Assembly (NCBI GenBank): GCA_045577735.1
Contig: JAZNIY010000005.1
Location: 1-64,000 of the forward strand
Direction: 5' to 3'
Source: Stercoripulliclostridium_A sp045577735
Lineage (GTDB): Bacteria; Bacillota; Clostridia; Christensenellales; DTU072
DNA length: 64,000 nucleotides
A model generated the notes under the pieces. The model saw nothing but the letters and a program-made list of their open reading frames with translations, searched no databases and had not been told where the DNA came from. The position numbers were made by a program, and so were the translations under genes. The first letter of the stretch is position 1. Each line of letters starts with the position of its first letter. Positions 25,591-35,673 of this stretch are shown in pieces.

Positions 25591-28500
25591 ATGCAAAGAT
25601 TATTTACTAACATTAAGTTTAACACTCGTGCTATCATCTCCATCATGATGATAATTTGCCTATTTGCTTTAGGCTTTGCTTTTACCGCAATAATGCCTCA
25701 AGAACAAAGCAATGAGCAACCAATCGTGGCAGAAGCTGCTTCTACGATAACAGCCTCAAATTTCCGTAGCGTTATTCAAAACAATGGTGGAGGCGGTACG
25801 GTTAGTGGTGATTACGTTTTGGAAAGTAACATTACGGTTGATGCTTCAAAAGGTGTTAATATAGCCACGTTTAGCGGTACTTTCGACGGACAAGGTCACA
25901 CTCTTACCGTTAACAACAACCTTAACTATACTGCAGGTCGTAACAATGATTATTATATTGGAATGATTTTCGGTAGGCTAGGAGGCAGTTCAACGGTTAA
26001 GAATTTGAATATTGTTTGGAATTCGTATTGGAACGTTTTGGCTTATAATAATAAATCCTCCGCATCTTATAGTGGTGAAGGAAGCACAACGGTGTACGTT
26101 GGTGGCCTATGTGGACTTGCAAGCAGTGGTGCTAAAATTGAAAACGTATCTTTTACGCTAGGTAGCACAATAGCTGGTATTGGCATTGACGATGGTACTA
26201 ATCACGAAACTCAAACAGGTGGTCAAGGCGCAGTCGTAGGCGCAATGATTGGTAGATCTCAAGGCGCTAAATTAACGAATATCACGTTCACAAACAATGG
26301 CTCTGTTTGGGCACGTGGTCATAGTGTTAGTGGTGGCTCCAATCATAAAGGCGTTACGGTTTCCCTTTCTCAACCAGACACTCGTGGCGACAGAGCTGCA
26401 GCAGGTGGTATGATAGGTGAAATACAAAGTGGTGCAACAACCATAAACGGTTTAGTATTCCGTGGCAATGGTTACGTCGGTGCGGCGGCAACCGGTTCTA
26501 GTTCTTGTGTTGTTAACAACTCAAACACCAACCATACAATTAATTTTGCCGGTGGTATCGTTGGCTTCACCTACGGCGGAACACTCGTTATTGATGGTAT
26601 GCTCTATGAATATACTGGCAAATCTTACGTTAAAGAATCCGTAGCTTTAGGAAAGAACGCCGGTACAATTATCGGTAAGGGTGGTGGTATAACCATAAAT
26701 GCTTTGTGGCGCCGTACCGATGACAACTCTAGCACTAGTGGTATAGGTACTTACTCTTACTACAGCAGTACGTCCGGCCCATCCAAAGGTGGTGCTGCCG
26801 GGCTAACCATAGAAACAACAATAGGGGAAAAATCGGTTACTAGTGTAGCTCAAGGCGCAGCGTCTCCATCTACAAACGTTTATGGAACTAAAGAATACAA
26901 ACCTACGGCTTATTATAGTGGAAACAACGTTAGCTTTGGTACTGCAGTTATAACCGATATCAAGAACGGATATTTATCAATTCAAACAACATCAAACGAT
27001 CCTGCATATTTGATTTCTGCATTAACCTATAATATGGTTAATAATGGTGCATTTACAACCAAGAATTATTATAACGTAGCTCAAACAACTAGTGCACTAT
27101 TTAGTGCAGACCAGTATCAAATTCCTGTTAAATGTAATGAATTTAGGCTAATTCTTGCTACAAAACAAAAATCCATGTACGTTTCGTGTGGTGGTAATAA
27201 GACGTTCGATACTCTAGGAATATCCTTTAAGGGTGCTGCCTCCGAAACTAGTGGATTGCTTAGCGATCTTTATTGGGTCGCTGAACACGATTCAAACCCT
27301 GCTTATAACGTTATAGGTGAATTAGGTAGCGCTAACATAACAACCCACGAAAACGTTGGTACATACACTATGGTGCTTTATCGCAAAGATACTAAGACCG
27401 GGGAATCTGTAAAGGTTCAAGATGGTGATAGTCTTGGTTCTAACACTAAAGATGCACCTTCCATTATATATCAATTTGATGCTACTGCTGCTTCAAATTA
27501 TAGATATACCATATATCGTGCTGAGGTTGACCTAGTTCCTCTTTCTGCTGCATTCGTTAGAGAGTATGATGGAACACCTGACGTAGAAGGTAGTGACCTT
27601 ACTTATAACTTACACTACGGATTCTACTTGGCCGGAACTCAAACCCAACCTAAAACCACACCTCAATTTACTATTGGTTCTGGTAAATTCTATGATTCCA
27701 CCGGCACTTTATTAGATTCATCCGTTGGCTCTAACAAAGTTGTTAAAATTTCCGGAATCAACGTTACCGGTAACTACGTATTGTCCGCAAGCTCCGGCAC
27801 CACTCTAGAGCTAGCAAATTGTAGAATTACTGAAAGAACTATAAACTATGAATGGTCAAACCTAAACAACCAAATCTATAACGGCTCCATTATTAGACCA
27901 TCCATACAAGCTACAAACTTGGTATCTGGCGACTCCGTAAACTTTACTATTTCTGTTTATAGTACAATGCTAGATGCAATTAATAATAATCCTATATTAG
28001 ATAGAACCGGCGTTCGAGACGGCACTCAAGGTGCTTCTGACTATTATATTGTAAGAGCTACAATAGAGTCTAACCCCAACTATATTATCGAAAACGGTTA
28101 TGCCGAAGAACATCTATACGTATTACCTAAAGAAATCGGTCTTACTTGGACAGCATTCGAAAAGACCTTCGAATATGCCGACCAAGTTGTTACTTGTGTT
28201 GTAACAAATTCATCAAGTGTAATAGCCTCCGGCGACGTCGTTGGTCTACAAATTTCATATTATCATAATGAAATGGGAATTGTAACAAGTCTTAGAAATG
28301 CTGGTACCTACACTGCAACCGCAACTATTTCTAACCGCAACTACTACTTGAATGAATCAACGGCTACTTTCAGTAACATTAGAATTACCCCAATCGCTCT
28401 AGAAGTAGTTTTCTATACCGGTGAAGACTATTCATCCAACGTTGTTCAATCTTTAGTCTACAAAGGTACAACTTACATTGGTGATGCAACCGGTCTGCAT

Positions 28501-31500
28501 GCAAAAATGGCACCAAACTCTATTGGTAAAGGCCTTATCGACGCAAACATCAAACTTACGTACAATGGAGACGTTATTAATGCAGGTACTTACGTTGCAA
28601 CAGCATCGTTTGTAGATAGCGATGAAAACACTAATGAGGATATAATTATTACTAACTATTCAGTATCCACACAACCTCAATCTTTGGTTATTACTCCTAG
28701 AGAAATTACTTTATCTTTCGGTCAAGACGTTTTTGAATACGATGGACGCCCACATTCCGTAGAAGCTACCATTGCAGACGGAAAATGTGGTCAAGACGTC
28801 ATAACCATACGTGACGAAGTATATCAAAGGACAGAATCTGGAGATATAAAGGTGACGGCTGTTAATGCAAATAACTACATCGTTCTTTACACCTTAAATA
28901 ACTCAAACTACAAGATCAGAGTAGCCGATGCGTCACATTCACTCACTATTACTCCTTACAATATCCAACAATCGGGTAGTAAAGTTAAAATCGACACTAT
29001 TTCTGCTGTTACATACACCGGGTACGATATTAATCCTACGATTACCGTAAGATTCGATGGTACCATTATGCAAAGTGAAAACTATACCATTGGTATTAAT
29101 AACAATAGGGTAGCTGGAACGGCAAACGTAACCGTAACTGGTAAAAATAACTTTAGCGGTGCTTTATCAACAACATTTACTATCAACAAGGCTACTTTGA
29201 CGGTAAAATTTAATTCTCCCACTTCCACCCAATATAATGGAACCACACAAGCGATTAATGCTGAATTCGAAGGTTACAAGGGGGATGATGCTTCTACGCC
29301 CGTTCCAATGTTTATCGACTATGGTGGTAAAGAGCCTAAGAACTGTGACACCTATACGGCTACGGTTTCCTTTAATGGTACTCCAGCAAACTACGTTCTT
29401 ACCTCTAATGAAGCACTAACTAAATTTACATTTACCATTACACCTAAGCCAATATCTATATCAATTACTGGATACAAAGATTTAATATTCAATGGAAAGA
29501 GCCATAAATATCAAGCCGGTGTAAATGAAGATGGTATTAAAGTCTCATTCAAAAATCCTGAAGAAGTATATACTGGAGATAACTTAGGATTAAACCTAGT
29601 ATTTAGGAATGATACTACAAATACAACTCAAGACCCAATAAATGCTGGATCATATACTGCAACAGCAAGTTTGACTGGGGGCTCGATTATAAACTACGTG
29701 ATCAGCGATTCTTCAACCAATCCCGTCAAATTTGAAATATCAAAATATCAAATAGCAATCACGTATGATCTTTCAACGGTAAAATACGTTTATGACTCTA
29801 AGCCGAAGAGCGCGAAATTCAATATTTCCGATACCACGCCAGAAATTGAGGGGCAAAGTTCAAACATTACTTTGAGTTACAGAAATATTAACAGCAATAC
29901 CGTTATTGCCGGAAACCCCGTTAACGCTGGTAATTATCAAATTGAACCTAAAATCGGTAATAGTAACTATTCTCTTGCCACCAATCAATTACAAAACTTC
30001 GTTATTTCAAAAGCTCCTCTAGAAGTAAGATTTAACATTGTAAACGATGGTATTTATTACTATGAAGCAATAAAGAGAACTATTACTTATGGCTTTGTTG
30101 CGCCCAATACTACTTTAGGCACAGACGCATTCAATTTGATTACAACTTATTACGAAACATCATCCGGTAAAGTTACTGCAGATTGTATTAACGCCGGTGA
30201 TTATAAAGTATCTGTTAGATTACCCAACGACAACGATACCAACGTTTCCACTTCAACCATAAATATTGCTAAAAACTATTACCTAATTAATGCAGATTCC
30301 GATAATAGCAATACTGTAAGTGGTTATTTTAGTATTAAACCCAGATACATTAGCGTACAGTTTGACATGAATAGCGCTGACTCATACTATTATAATAATG
30401 AAACGAGAGTAGTTCATGCCAGCGTTGGTGAAAACAATGGTATCATTAACGATGCAGGCTATTATGATATTAGTGGCTTAATGCTTGATGATAAGCTTTC
30501 AGCAGAAAAAGCTACTTTCATCGTTAAAATGTACAAAGGTACCGTAATTGCTGATGAATTCCTCGTTGATGGTTTTAAAGACGTTGGCACATACACTGCA
30601 ACCGTTGCATTTGACGACAAGAACCCAATTAATAGTAACTACGTCATTTATGATTTGAACCAAGCGGTATATCCCACTACCACCAGTATCGTTATTAAGC
30701 CTAAAGACGTTATCTTTAAAACTAGTTTACTAGAAAAGAGCATATCTAAAACCTATGGCGAGTTAGATGGCGACAAATTAATCATCGAACTTAATGCGCA
30801 AAACACAAATAATGGTATTTTTGTGGGCGATGAAATGAAGATTAGATTAACTCGTGCTCTTGGTGAAAACGCAGGATCATACATATATACTGGTTTCAAT
30901 TTTATCAAACAAGTAATAGTAGATGACAAGATCACTTGGGAAATTGTTGACGCGAGTGAAGCAAATAGTAACTATAATATTACCTACTATGGTAACGATG
31001 GCGAAAACGATAAGTTCATAATAACCAAATTAAATCTTGAATTTGAACCTAACACATTCACATTCGACTATATGCAAGAAATCACTGGATTAACTCAAAC
31101 TCTAGTGATTGATGCTGACGTTCCTTCTATTAATGGTACGATCGTTAATATTAATCTTAATGCTAATAGCCCAACGACTATTGCGGGCGTCAATGCCGGT
31201 CAATACGACTTATCTGACACAAACTTTACCTATACCAATAGTAATAACATTACTTTAACGATGGTTGCGGGATCTAACGAGGACAAGATAATTATTAAAG
31301 GTAGAAGTGTTAAGGTTTCTCTTAATCTTACCGATTATAGATTCGAGCCCAGCAATCCCAACGACGTGGCTCCATTTGACCAAAATTCAACGTTCTATAT
31401 TACATATGGCTATTATGATGAAGTAAAACTCTCTAATAAACCTAATTTTATTTCGTTAATTAGTATTGACATAGATAAATGTGCCACGGACATTCAAAAT

Positions 31501-33867
31501 GCTACTGACTTTACTGAGTTTATTCAAATCACCTGTGAAGCTGATGGATATAGTGGTTACATTCCTTACAAAGAAAGTGGTTACAACATAACAATAAATT
31601 TCTTGAAGAACGTTTCAGGTGAAAAGGTTATTGATGAAAACTATAGAGCTGTAATCGATTATGAATCAGGCAAAGACGTCGCATACAAATTGTTCGTTCA
31701 AAAATGGAACCTAAACAAGGTATTTAACCCATCAGACGCTAATTTTGATGACACTACGCCTGAAGTTCAATTAACCAAAGACTATGATGGCACAACCAAG
31801 GCTAATTTTGTAAAAGATGCGCAAAACAAGTTACTTACAAAGATACCCGCGTTACTCGCATCCCACACCCTTGACGTCACCGCGGAATACGATGATGCTA
31901 ATGCAGGTGGTAATAAGACAATATACATTATTTATGACTTCAAAGTCGACTCTTATGAAGCCAACTTCATACTACCTGGAAATAATGGTAAACTTCAATA
32001 TTCCACAGATGCGGAAATCAAAAAGGTTAAAATTAATGCCTTCTTTGGACTAGGAAATTATAACCTTACTTATGGTCAACATTATTCAGCTAATCCATCA
32101 AGTGAATTTGAGGTAGAATATCCTAATATTGTTTATACCGGCTTCGTTAATGGTGAAACAGCAGAACTCGTAGGCATTGACACATCCATAAGATACGTTC
32201 AAGGCTTATCAACCACTCCAATAGAGAGCATAATGGATGCCGGTCAATATACCATTGCATTAATTAACAACAAAACTAGTTATACCAACTACGAAATTTA
32301 TACTAAAAACGTTAATAATGATGAGGTTATTGTAAACGCCGGCGAAATTGCTGCAACTCAAACCATAACTATAAATACTAGAGAAATTTACGTAACGCCC
32401 GGTCAAGAATACATTAAAACCGTTGATGGTTCCAATAGGGCATACCTAACGCCGGCAAACTACGTTATTAATGGTTTGATTGAACGCGATGCTAACACGC
32501 CCAATGCCGTAATTATTAATTACAATGAAGAACAAACCAGATTGGCATCTAATGAACCCGGTAAAACTACTGTTAAATTGGAAATAACCGGCATAAGTGG
32601 TTCAAGAAGTGCTAACTATAGCTTACCTAGGGATGACAGTAGTAATATCATTATTATACCTGCTGAAATTAAGGAATTGGCAATTGTAAAATTCGATAGC
32701 AATTCATACGCTTTCGATTTTGACAATACTGCTAAAAACATAGTTCCTTCCATTGAAGAGGGTTCGGTTCAATCCAACGCAAAATACGTTATTAAATACG
32801 TTGGAAGATGTTATGACGGAAAAGACTACATTGAACAAATCAGCGCACCTAAATCCGCTGGTGTATATACCGTAAAATGTTACTTCTATCTAGCAGAGAA
32901 TGAACAAGACGCATCTACCCACCGTATGCTAGCAAGCACACAATTGGTTATTAATAAGGTTCTTCCCACCTTGCACTTTATTGGTAACAACACACAAACC
33001 TATGGCTCGTTTACGCCAATAACCGCTGCAGTAAAGGCTCCAGGATTAGAAGAAGCCGTTGAAGTTCAATATTCATTTGCAAACGAAGACGGTTCATTGC
33101 CAGCTTTCCCACCCGCAGGTAGACACACCGTTTCTGCATACTTTGAAGAAACCAACGATTACCTAGAAGTATCTGCTGAAAATACCATTCAAATCAAGAA
33201 GAAAACCATTGGGGTTCAATTCAATGGATATAAGAATCTTGTTTATAATGGCTACGTTCGTAATAACGACATTAAAGTTACTCTCACAGGTGTTGTCGAA
33301 GGCGACGTATGCGAGCCTATAAAGATTTTTAACGTTGACGAAATTAAAGATGCTGGTACTTATAATCTAATGGTTAACCCATCTAACAATTCATATACTA
33401 TTTCCGGTTTACATTCTATCGAATTTACAATCGCTAAGAAGACCGTAAAAGTATCAACTGAATCTAACATAACTACTTATGCAGGAATTGCTCCTAAGAT
33501 AACCTTACTTTATGATGGATTCGTTGAAAACGAAGGCATAGAAGACATTGATCAGGCACCAACACCCAAGATCACAAGCGGAAAAGTCGGTGTAAACATA
33601 ATTGAATATAATGAAGGCCATGACAAGAACTATACCTTCACTTACGTGCCGGGTGTATACACAATCGTTTACGAATCACCTAATAAAGACAAGACTAACA
33701 TGACTCCGTACGTTATAGGAGGCGCTTCCGTGGGTGGAATCGCGTTAGTATTTGCCTTAGCATACTTTGTAAAGATTGGAAACTACAAAGCGATTACACG
33801 CGGTGTTGCTAAACGTAAAATCCGCAAAGAAATGATAGATAAAGCAATAGGTGGAAAAAAGAAATAA
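25591..33867 (+). CDS. Giant surface protein with MBG-type repeats and C-terminal membrane anchor
   Basis: 2758 residues. A signal peptide with an extended N-region is probably cleaved near AEAAS (about residue 50). Residues about 50-460 look like a right-handed beta-helix (FDGQGHTL, then Gly/Asn-rich rungs). From about 655 onward there are at least fourteen divergent MBG/YDG-type beta-sandwich repeats, each with a pattern like YDGTP, GDxV, NAGTY, NY and a closing ITP or IxK. It has no LPxTG; instead one membrane helix (about 2706-2727) and a strongly basic 31-residue tail. Likely an envelope-anchored adhesin or cell-surface spacer (inference). AAGGAG precedes the ATG. It sits between scpB and dacB, an unusual place; codon use is of the highly expressed kind. 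Confidence 0.88.
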   Translation: MQRLFTNIKFNTRAIISIMMIICLFALGFAFTAIMPQEQSNEQPIVAEAASTITASNFRSVIQNNGGGGTVSGDYVLESNITVDASKGVNIATFSGTFDGQGHTLTVNNNLNYTAGRNNDYYIGMIFGRLGGSSTVKNLNIVWNSYWNVLAYNNKSSASYSGEGSTTVYVGGLCGLASSGAKIENVSFTLGSTIAGIGIDDGTNHETQTGGQGAVVGAMIGRSQGAKLTNITFTNNGSVWARGHSVSGGSNHKGVTVSLSQPDTRGDRAAAGGMIGEIQSGATTINGLVFRGNGYVGAAATGSSSCVVNNSNTNHTINFAGGIVGFTYGGTLVIDGMLYEYTGKSYVKESVALGKNAGTIIGKGGGITINALWRRTDDNSSTSGIGTYSYYSSTSGPSKGGAAGLTIETTIGEKSVTSVAQGAASPSTNVYGTKEYKPTAYYSGNNVSFGTAVITDIKNGYLSIQTTSNDPAYLISALTYNMVNNGAFTTKNYYNVAQTTSALFSADQYQIPVKCNEFRLILATKQKSMYVSCGGNKTFDTLGISFKGAASETSGLLSDLYWVAEHDSNPAYNVIGELGSANITTHENVGTYTMVLYRKDTKTGESVKVQDGDSLGSNTKDAPSIIYQFDATAASNYRYTIYRAEVDLVPLSAAFVREYDGTPDVEGSDLTYNLHYGFYLAGTQTQPKTTPQFTIGSGKFYDSTGTLLDSSVGSNKVVKISGINVTGNYVLSASSGTTLELANCRITERTINYEWSNLNNQIYNGSIIRPSIQATNLVSGDSVNFTISVYSTMLDAINNNPILDRTGVRDGTQGASDYYIVRATIESNPNYIIENGYAEEHLYVLPKEIGLTWTAFEKTFEYADQVVTCVVTNSSSVIASGDVVGLQISYYHNEMGIVTSLRNAGTYTATATISNRNYYLNESTATFSNIRITPIALEVVFYTGEDYSSNVVQSLVYKGTTYIGDATGLHAKMAPNSIGKGLIDANIKLTYNGDVINAGTYVATASFVDSDENTNEDIIITNYSVSTQPQSLVITPREITLSFGQDVFEYDGRPHSVEATIADGKCGQDVITIRDEVYQRTESGDIKVTAVNANNYIVLYTLNNSNYKIRVADASHSLTITPYNIQQSGSKVKIDTISAVTYTGYDINPTITVRFDGTIMQSENYTIGINNNRVAGTANVTVTGKNNFSGALSTTFTINKATLTVKFNSPTSTQYNGTTQAINAEFEGYKGDDASTPVPMFIDYGGKEPKNCDTYTATVSFNGTPANYVLTSNEALTKFTFTITPKPISISITGYKDLIFNGKSHKYQAGVNEDGIKVSFKNPEEVYTGDNLGLNLVFRNDTTNTTQDPINAGSYTATASLTGGSIINYVISDSSTNPVKFEISKYQIAITYDLSTVKYVYDSKPKSAKFNISDTTPEIEGQSSNITLSYRNINSNTVIAGNPVNAGNYQIEPKIGNSNYSLATNQLQNFVISKAPLEVRFNIVNDGIYYYEAIKRTITYGFVAPNTTLGTDAFNLITTYYETSSGKVTADCINAGDYKVSVRLPNDNDTNVSTSTINIAKNYYLINADSDNSNTVSGYFSIKPRYISVQFDMNSADSYYYNNETRVVHASVGENNGIINDAGYYDISGLMLDDKLSAEKATFIVKMYKGTVIADEFLVDGFKDVGTYTATVAFDDKNPINSNYVIYDLNQAVYPTTTSIVIKPKDVIFKTSLLEKSISKTYGELDGDKLIIELNAQNTNNGIFVGDEMKIRLTRALGENAGSYIYTGFNFIKQVIVDDKITWEIVDASEANSNYNITYYGNDGENDKFIITKLNLEFEPNTFTFDYMQEITGLTQTLVIDADVPSINGTIVNINLNANSPTTIAGVNAGQYDLSDTNFTYTNSNNITLTMVAGSNEDKIIIKGRSVKVSLNLTDYRFEPSNPNDVAPFDQNSTFYITYGYYDEVKLSNKPNFISLISIDIDKCATDIQNATDFTEFIQITCEADGYSGYIPYKESGYNITINFLKNVSGEKVIDENYRAVIDYESGKDVAYKLFVQKWNLNKVFNPSDANFDDTTPEVQLTKDYDGTTKANFVKDAQNKLLTKIPALLASHTLDVTAEYDDANAGGNKTIYIIYDFKVDSYEANFILPGNNGKLQYSTDAEIKKVKINAFFGLGNYNLTYGQHYSANPSSEFEVEYPNIVYTGFVNGETAELVGIDTSIRYVQGLSTTPIESIMDAGQYTIALINNKTSYTNYEIYTKNVNNDEVIVNAGEIAATQTITINTREIYVTPGQEYIKTVDGSNRAYLTPANYVINGLIERDANTPNAVIINYNEEQTRLASNEPGKTTVKLEITGISGSRSANYSLPRDDSSNIIIIPAEIKELAIVKFDSNSYAFDFDNTAKNIVPSIEEGSVQSNAKYVIKYVGRCYDGKDYIEQISAPKSAGVYTVKCYFYLAENEQDASTHRMLASTQLVINKVLPTLHFIGNNTQTYGSFTPITAAVKAPGLEEAVEVQYSFANEDGSLPAFPPAGRHTVSAYFEETNDYLEVSAENTIQIKKKTIGVQFNGYKNLVYNGYVRNNDIKVTLTGVVEGDVCEPIKIFNVDEIKDAGTYNLMVNPSNNSYTISGLHSIEFTIAKKTVKVSTESNITTYAGIAPKITLLYDGFVENEGIEDIDQAPTPKITSGKVGVNIIEYNEGHDKNYTFTYVPGVYTIVYESPNKDKTNMTPYVIGGASVGGIALVFALAYFVKIGNYKAITRGVAKRKIRKEMIDKAIGGKKK

Positions 33868-33889
33868 CCTAAAACGAATTATTAATTAG

Positions 33890-33928
33890 AAAACTGCCAT
33901 ACTCAAAAGGGTATGGCAGTTTTTTTTA
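33890..33928 (+). terminator. Terminator of the giant surface protein gene
   Basis: AAAACTGCCATAC (33890-33902) pairs with GTATGGCAGTTTT around a short loop, followed by a run of eight T. Confidence 0.92.
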
Positions 33929-33980
33929 GATTAATTTATGAGAGTAAATGGACGCACGTTGAAATAAAATTATTGAGTTG

Positions 33981-33989
33981 TGCTATAAT
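33981..33989 (+). promoter_or_regulatory. Extended -10 promoter ahead of the small gene/dacB cluster
   Basis: TGCTATAAT is a perfect extended -10 element; a -35 box is poor (TTGAAA at 33959, spacer 19). The predicted start at about 33996 lies after the ATG at 33988, so it may serve the 55-residue gene and dacB rather than the reading frame it overlaps. Confidence 0.55.
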
Positions 33990-34404
33990 GCGATTTGACA
34001 TAAAAATAGCAAATAACACTATATGGGTTAAAACAAAACGAAGACGTAAAACCATTTCTTTAATTGGAAAATCCATTGAAAACACTAATAGAAAATCATT
34101 TGAATTACCCAATCCTAAAAACAATTTGTTAACTTTTTTAAGCTCCGAATTTGAGTGTCTATTAAGCATTAAAAATGACATATTAAATTTTGACTTTAAA
34201 AGCTTTTTAATTCTAATATTCGACTTAATTGAGAACACAAGAGGGGTTGTTTTTGGAGAAAATGGCAAAAAATCAGCCAAAAGCCATCCATCTTCTAAAA
34301 TATTTTTTTCACTAAAATTTGCTTTGAAAATACATTTGGTACGTATAATTTGCTATTTATTTGAGATGCTAAAACTGAAAAGGAGGAAATATTATGGAAG
34401 TTAA
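33988..34404 (+). CDS. Hypothetical protein, 139 residues
   Basis: Not recognised. The frame is open back to 33913, but that start lies in the terminator, so I take the ATG at 33988; the true start is uncertain because a promoter overlaps it. The product is basic, with one hydrophobic stretch near the middle (FLILIFDLI) and a basic C-terminus. Position between scpB and dacB is where Clostridia often carry a DUF2953 protein, but I cannot show similarity. Its 3' end overlaps the next small gene by 11 bp, which favours a real gene. Confidence 0.4.
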   Translation: MRFDIKIANNTIWVKTKRRRKTISLIGKSIENTNRKSFELPNPKNNLLTFLSSEFECLLSIKNDILNFDFKSFLILIFDLIENTRGVVFGENGKKSAKSHPSSKIFFSLKFALKIHLVRIICYLFEMLKLKRRKYYGS

Positions 34405-34561
34405 TTTTAACATCAGTCTAGATTTTGGAAAAAACAAAAGAGATGAAAAAAACAAGTCAAACGGAATAGTAAAAAATTGCAATTGTAAATGTGAGGAATC
34501 CAATTTAGAAAAATGTTTAGACATGGCACAAAAAATTATAAAAATGGTCAAAGTAAAGTAG
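34394..34561 (+). CDS. Small cysteine-containing protein, 55 residues
   Basis: Not recognised. The ATG at 34394 follows a perfect AGGAGG (34381-34386) at good spacing. The product begins MEVNFNISLDFG, has a charged Lys/Asn/Asp stretch, then CNCKC and one further Cys (four in all), and ends in an amphipathic Lys-rich helix. It overlaps the start of the carboxypeptidase gene by 49 bp in another frame, suggesting coupling. Many Clostridia have the spore gene ytfJ here; this protein is not YtfJ. Confidence 0.6.
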   Translation: MEVNFNISLDFGKNKRDEKNKSNGIVKNCNCKCEESNLEKCLDMAQKIIKMVKVK

Positions 34562-35673
34562 TATTAGGAGCACTATTATTACTATTGCTACTTCTTTCTT
34601 CAATTGCTTTTTTTACCATCTCAAAAGGAATAAATACTGCTGTTGCAAGTAGCGAAAAAAGTTCATATATAGTCATCGAACAAAGTTCAAGACGCATTTT
34701 GAAAGGGGAAAACGTTCACCAACAATTGCCTATGGCAAGCACTACGAAGATTATGACTGCACTCATCGTATTAGAACACGCTTCTTTAGACGATGTGGTA
34801 ACAATTCCTCAAGAGGCTGTGGGCATTGAAGGTAGCTCTATCTACCTTAAGGTAGGGGATAAACTGTCCGTACGAAATCTTCTTTATGGACTAATGCTTA
34901 GGTCCGGTAATGATAGCGCCGTAGCATTAGCAATTCATACGGCTGGAAGTGTTGAGAAGTTTACTAAATTGATGAATAATAAAGTCGATCAGTTAGGGCT
35001 AAAAAACACACGTTTTGTTAACCCTCACGGATTATCGGCAAAAGGTCATTACACTTCAGCCTACGATCTAGCAATAATTTCATCTGAAGCAATGTTCAAC
35101 CCCGTATTTAAAGAAATTGTTTCTACCAAATTACACGTTATAAAAAGTGAAAATGAACAAGAAACTCGCTATTTTGCAAATAAAAATCGCATTTTATATA
35201 ACTATGATGGTGGAAATGGCATTAAAACAGGATATACCACCGAAGCTGGGCGTTGCTTAGTGGCAAGTAGTGAGCGCAATGGTATGCAAGTTATTGCCGT
35301 TGCAATAAATCACTATGACTATTTTGACTTTTGTTCTAAATTGATGGATTACGCATATGAGAATTATTATATGCAAAAAGTGATCGATAAAAACAAATCA
35401 TATTCCGAAGCCAAAGTCAAAAAAGGTGGCAAAATTAAAAAAGTAGATTTGTTTCCATCAAAAGATTGTTATTACCCGGTAAAAAAAGACGATAGCGAAG
35501 AAATTAGAGTCGAATTGAGTACCGTGAAGCAGTTAACAGCGCCCCACCTTAAAGAAACTCCTTGTGGATCTATTAAAATTTATGTCGATAACTGCTTGAA
35601 ATTTGACGAAAAATTATATACTATATATAATATAGATAAACGATTTAGTATAACGGATCTTTGGAGCAAATAA
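34513..35673 (+). CDS. D-alanyl-D-alanine carboxypeptidase (second copy, DacB-like)
   Basis: S11-family penicillin-binding protein, 386 residues. N-terminal membrane or signal segment (about 16-38), then catalytic motifs STTK (76-79), SGN (in LRSGNDSAVAL) and KTG (in GIKTGYTTEAG), and a C-terminal beta-rich domain without an obvious amphipathic anchor, so the N-terminal helix may be the anchor. The ATG at 34513 has GAGGAA only at a long distance; translation is probably coupled to the small gene it overlaps. It leads an operon through rluB to ispH. Confidence 0.9.
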   Translation: MFRHGTKNYKNGQSKVVLGALLLLLLLLSSIAFFTISKGINTAVASSEKSSYIVIEQSSRRILKGENVHQQLPMASTTKIMTALIVLEHASLDDVVTIPQEAVGIEGSSIYLKVGDKLSVRNLLYGLMLRSGNDSAVALAIHTAGSVEKFTKLMNNKVDQLGLKNTRFVNPHGLSAKGHYTSAYDLAIISSEAMFNPVFKEIVSTKLHVIKSENEQETRYFANKNRILYNYDGGNGIKTGYTTEAGRCLVASSERNGMQVIAVAINHYDYFDFCSKLMDYAYENYYMQKVIDKNKSYSEAKVKKGGKIKKVDLFPSKDCYYPVKKDDSEEIRVELSTVKQLTAPHLKETPCGSIKIYVDNCLKFDEKLYTIYNIDKRFSITDLWSK

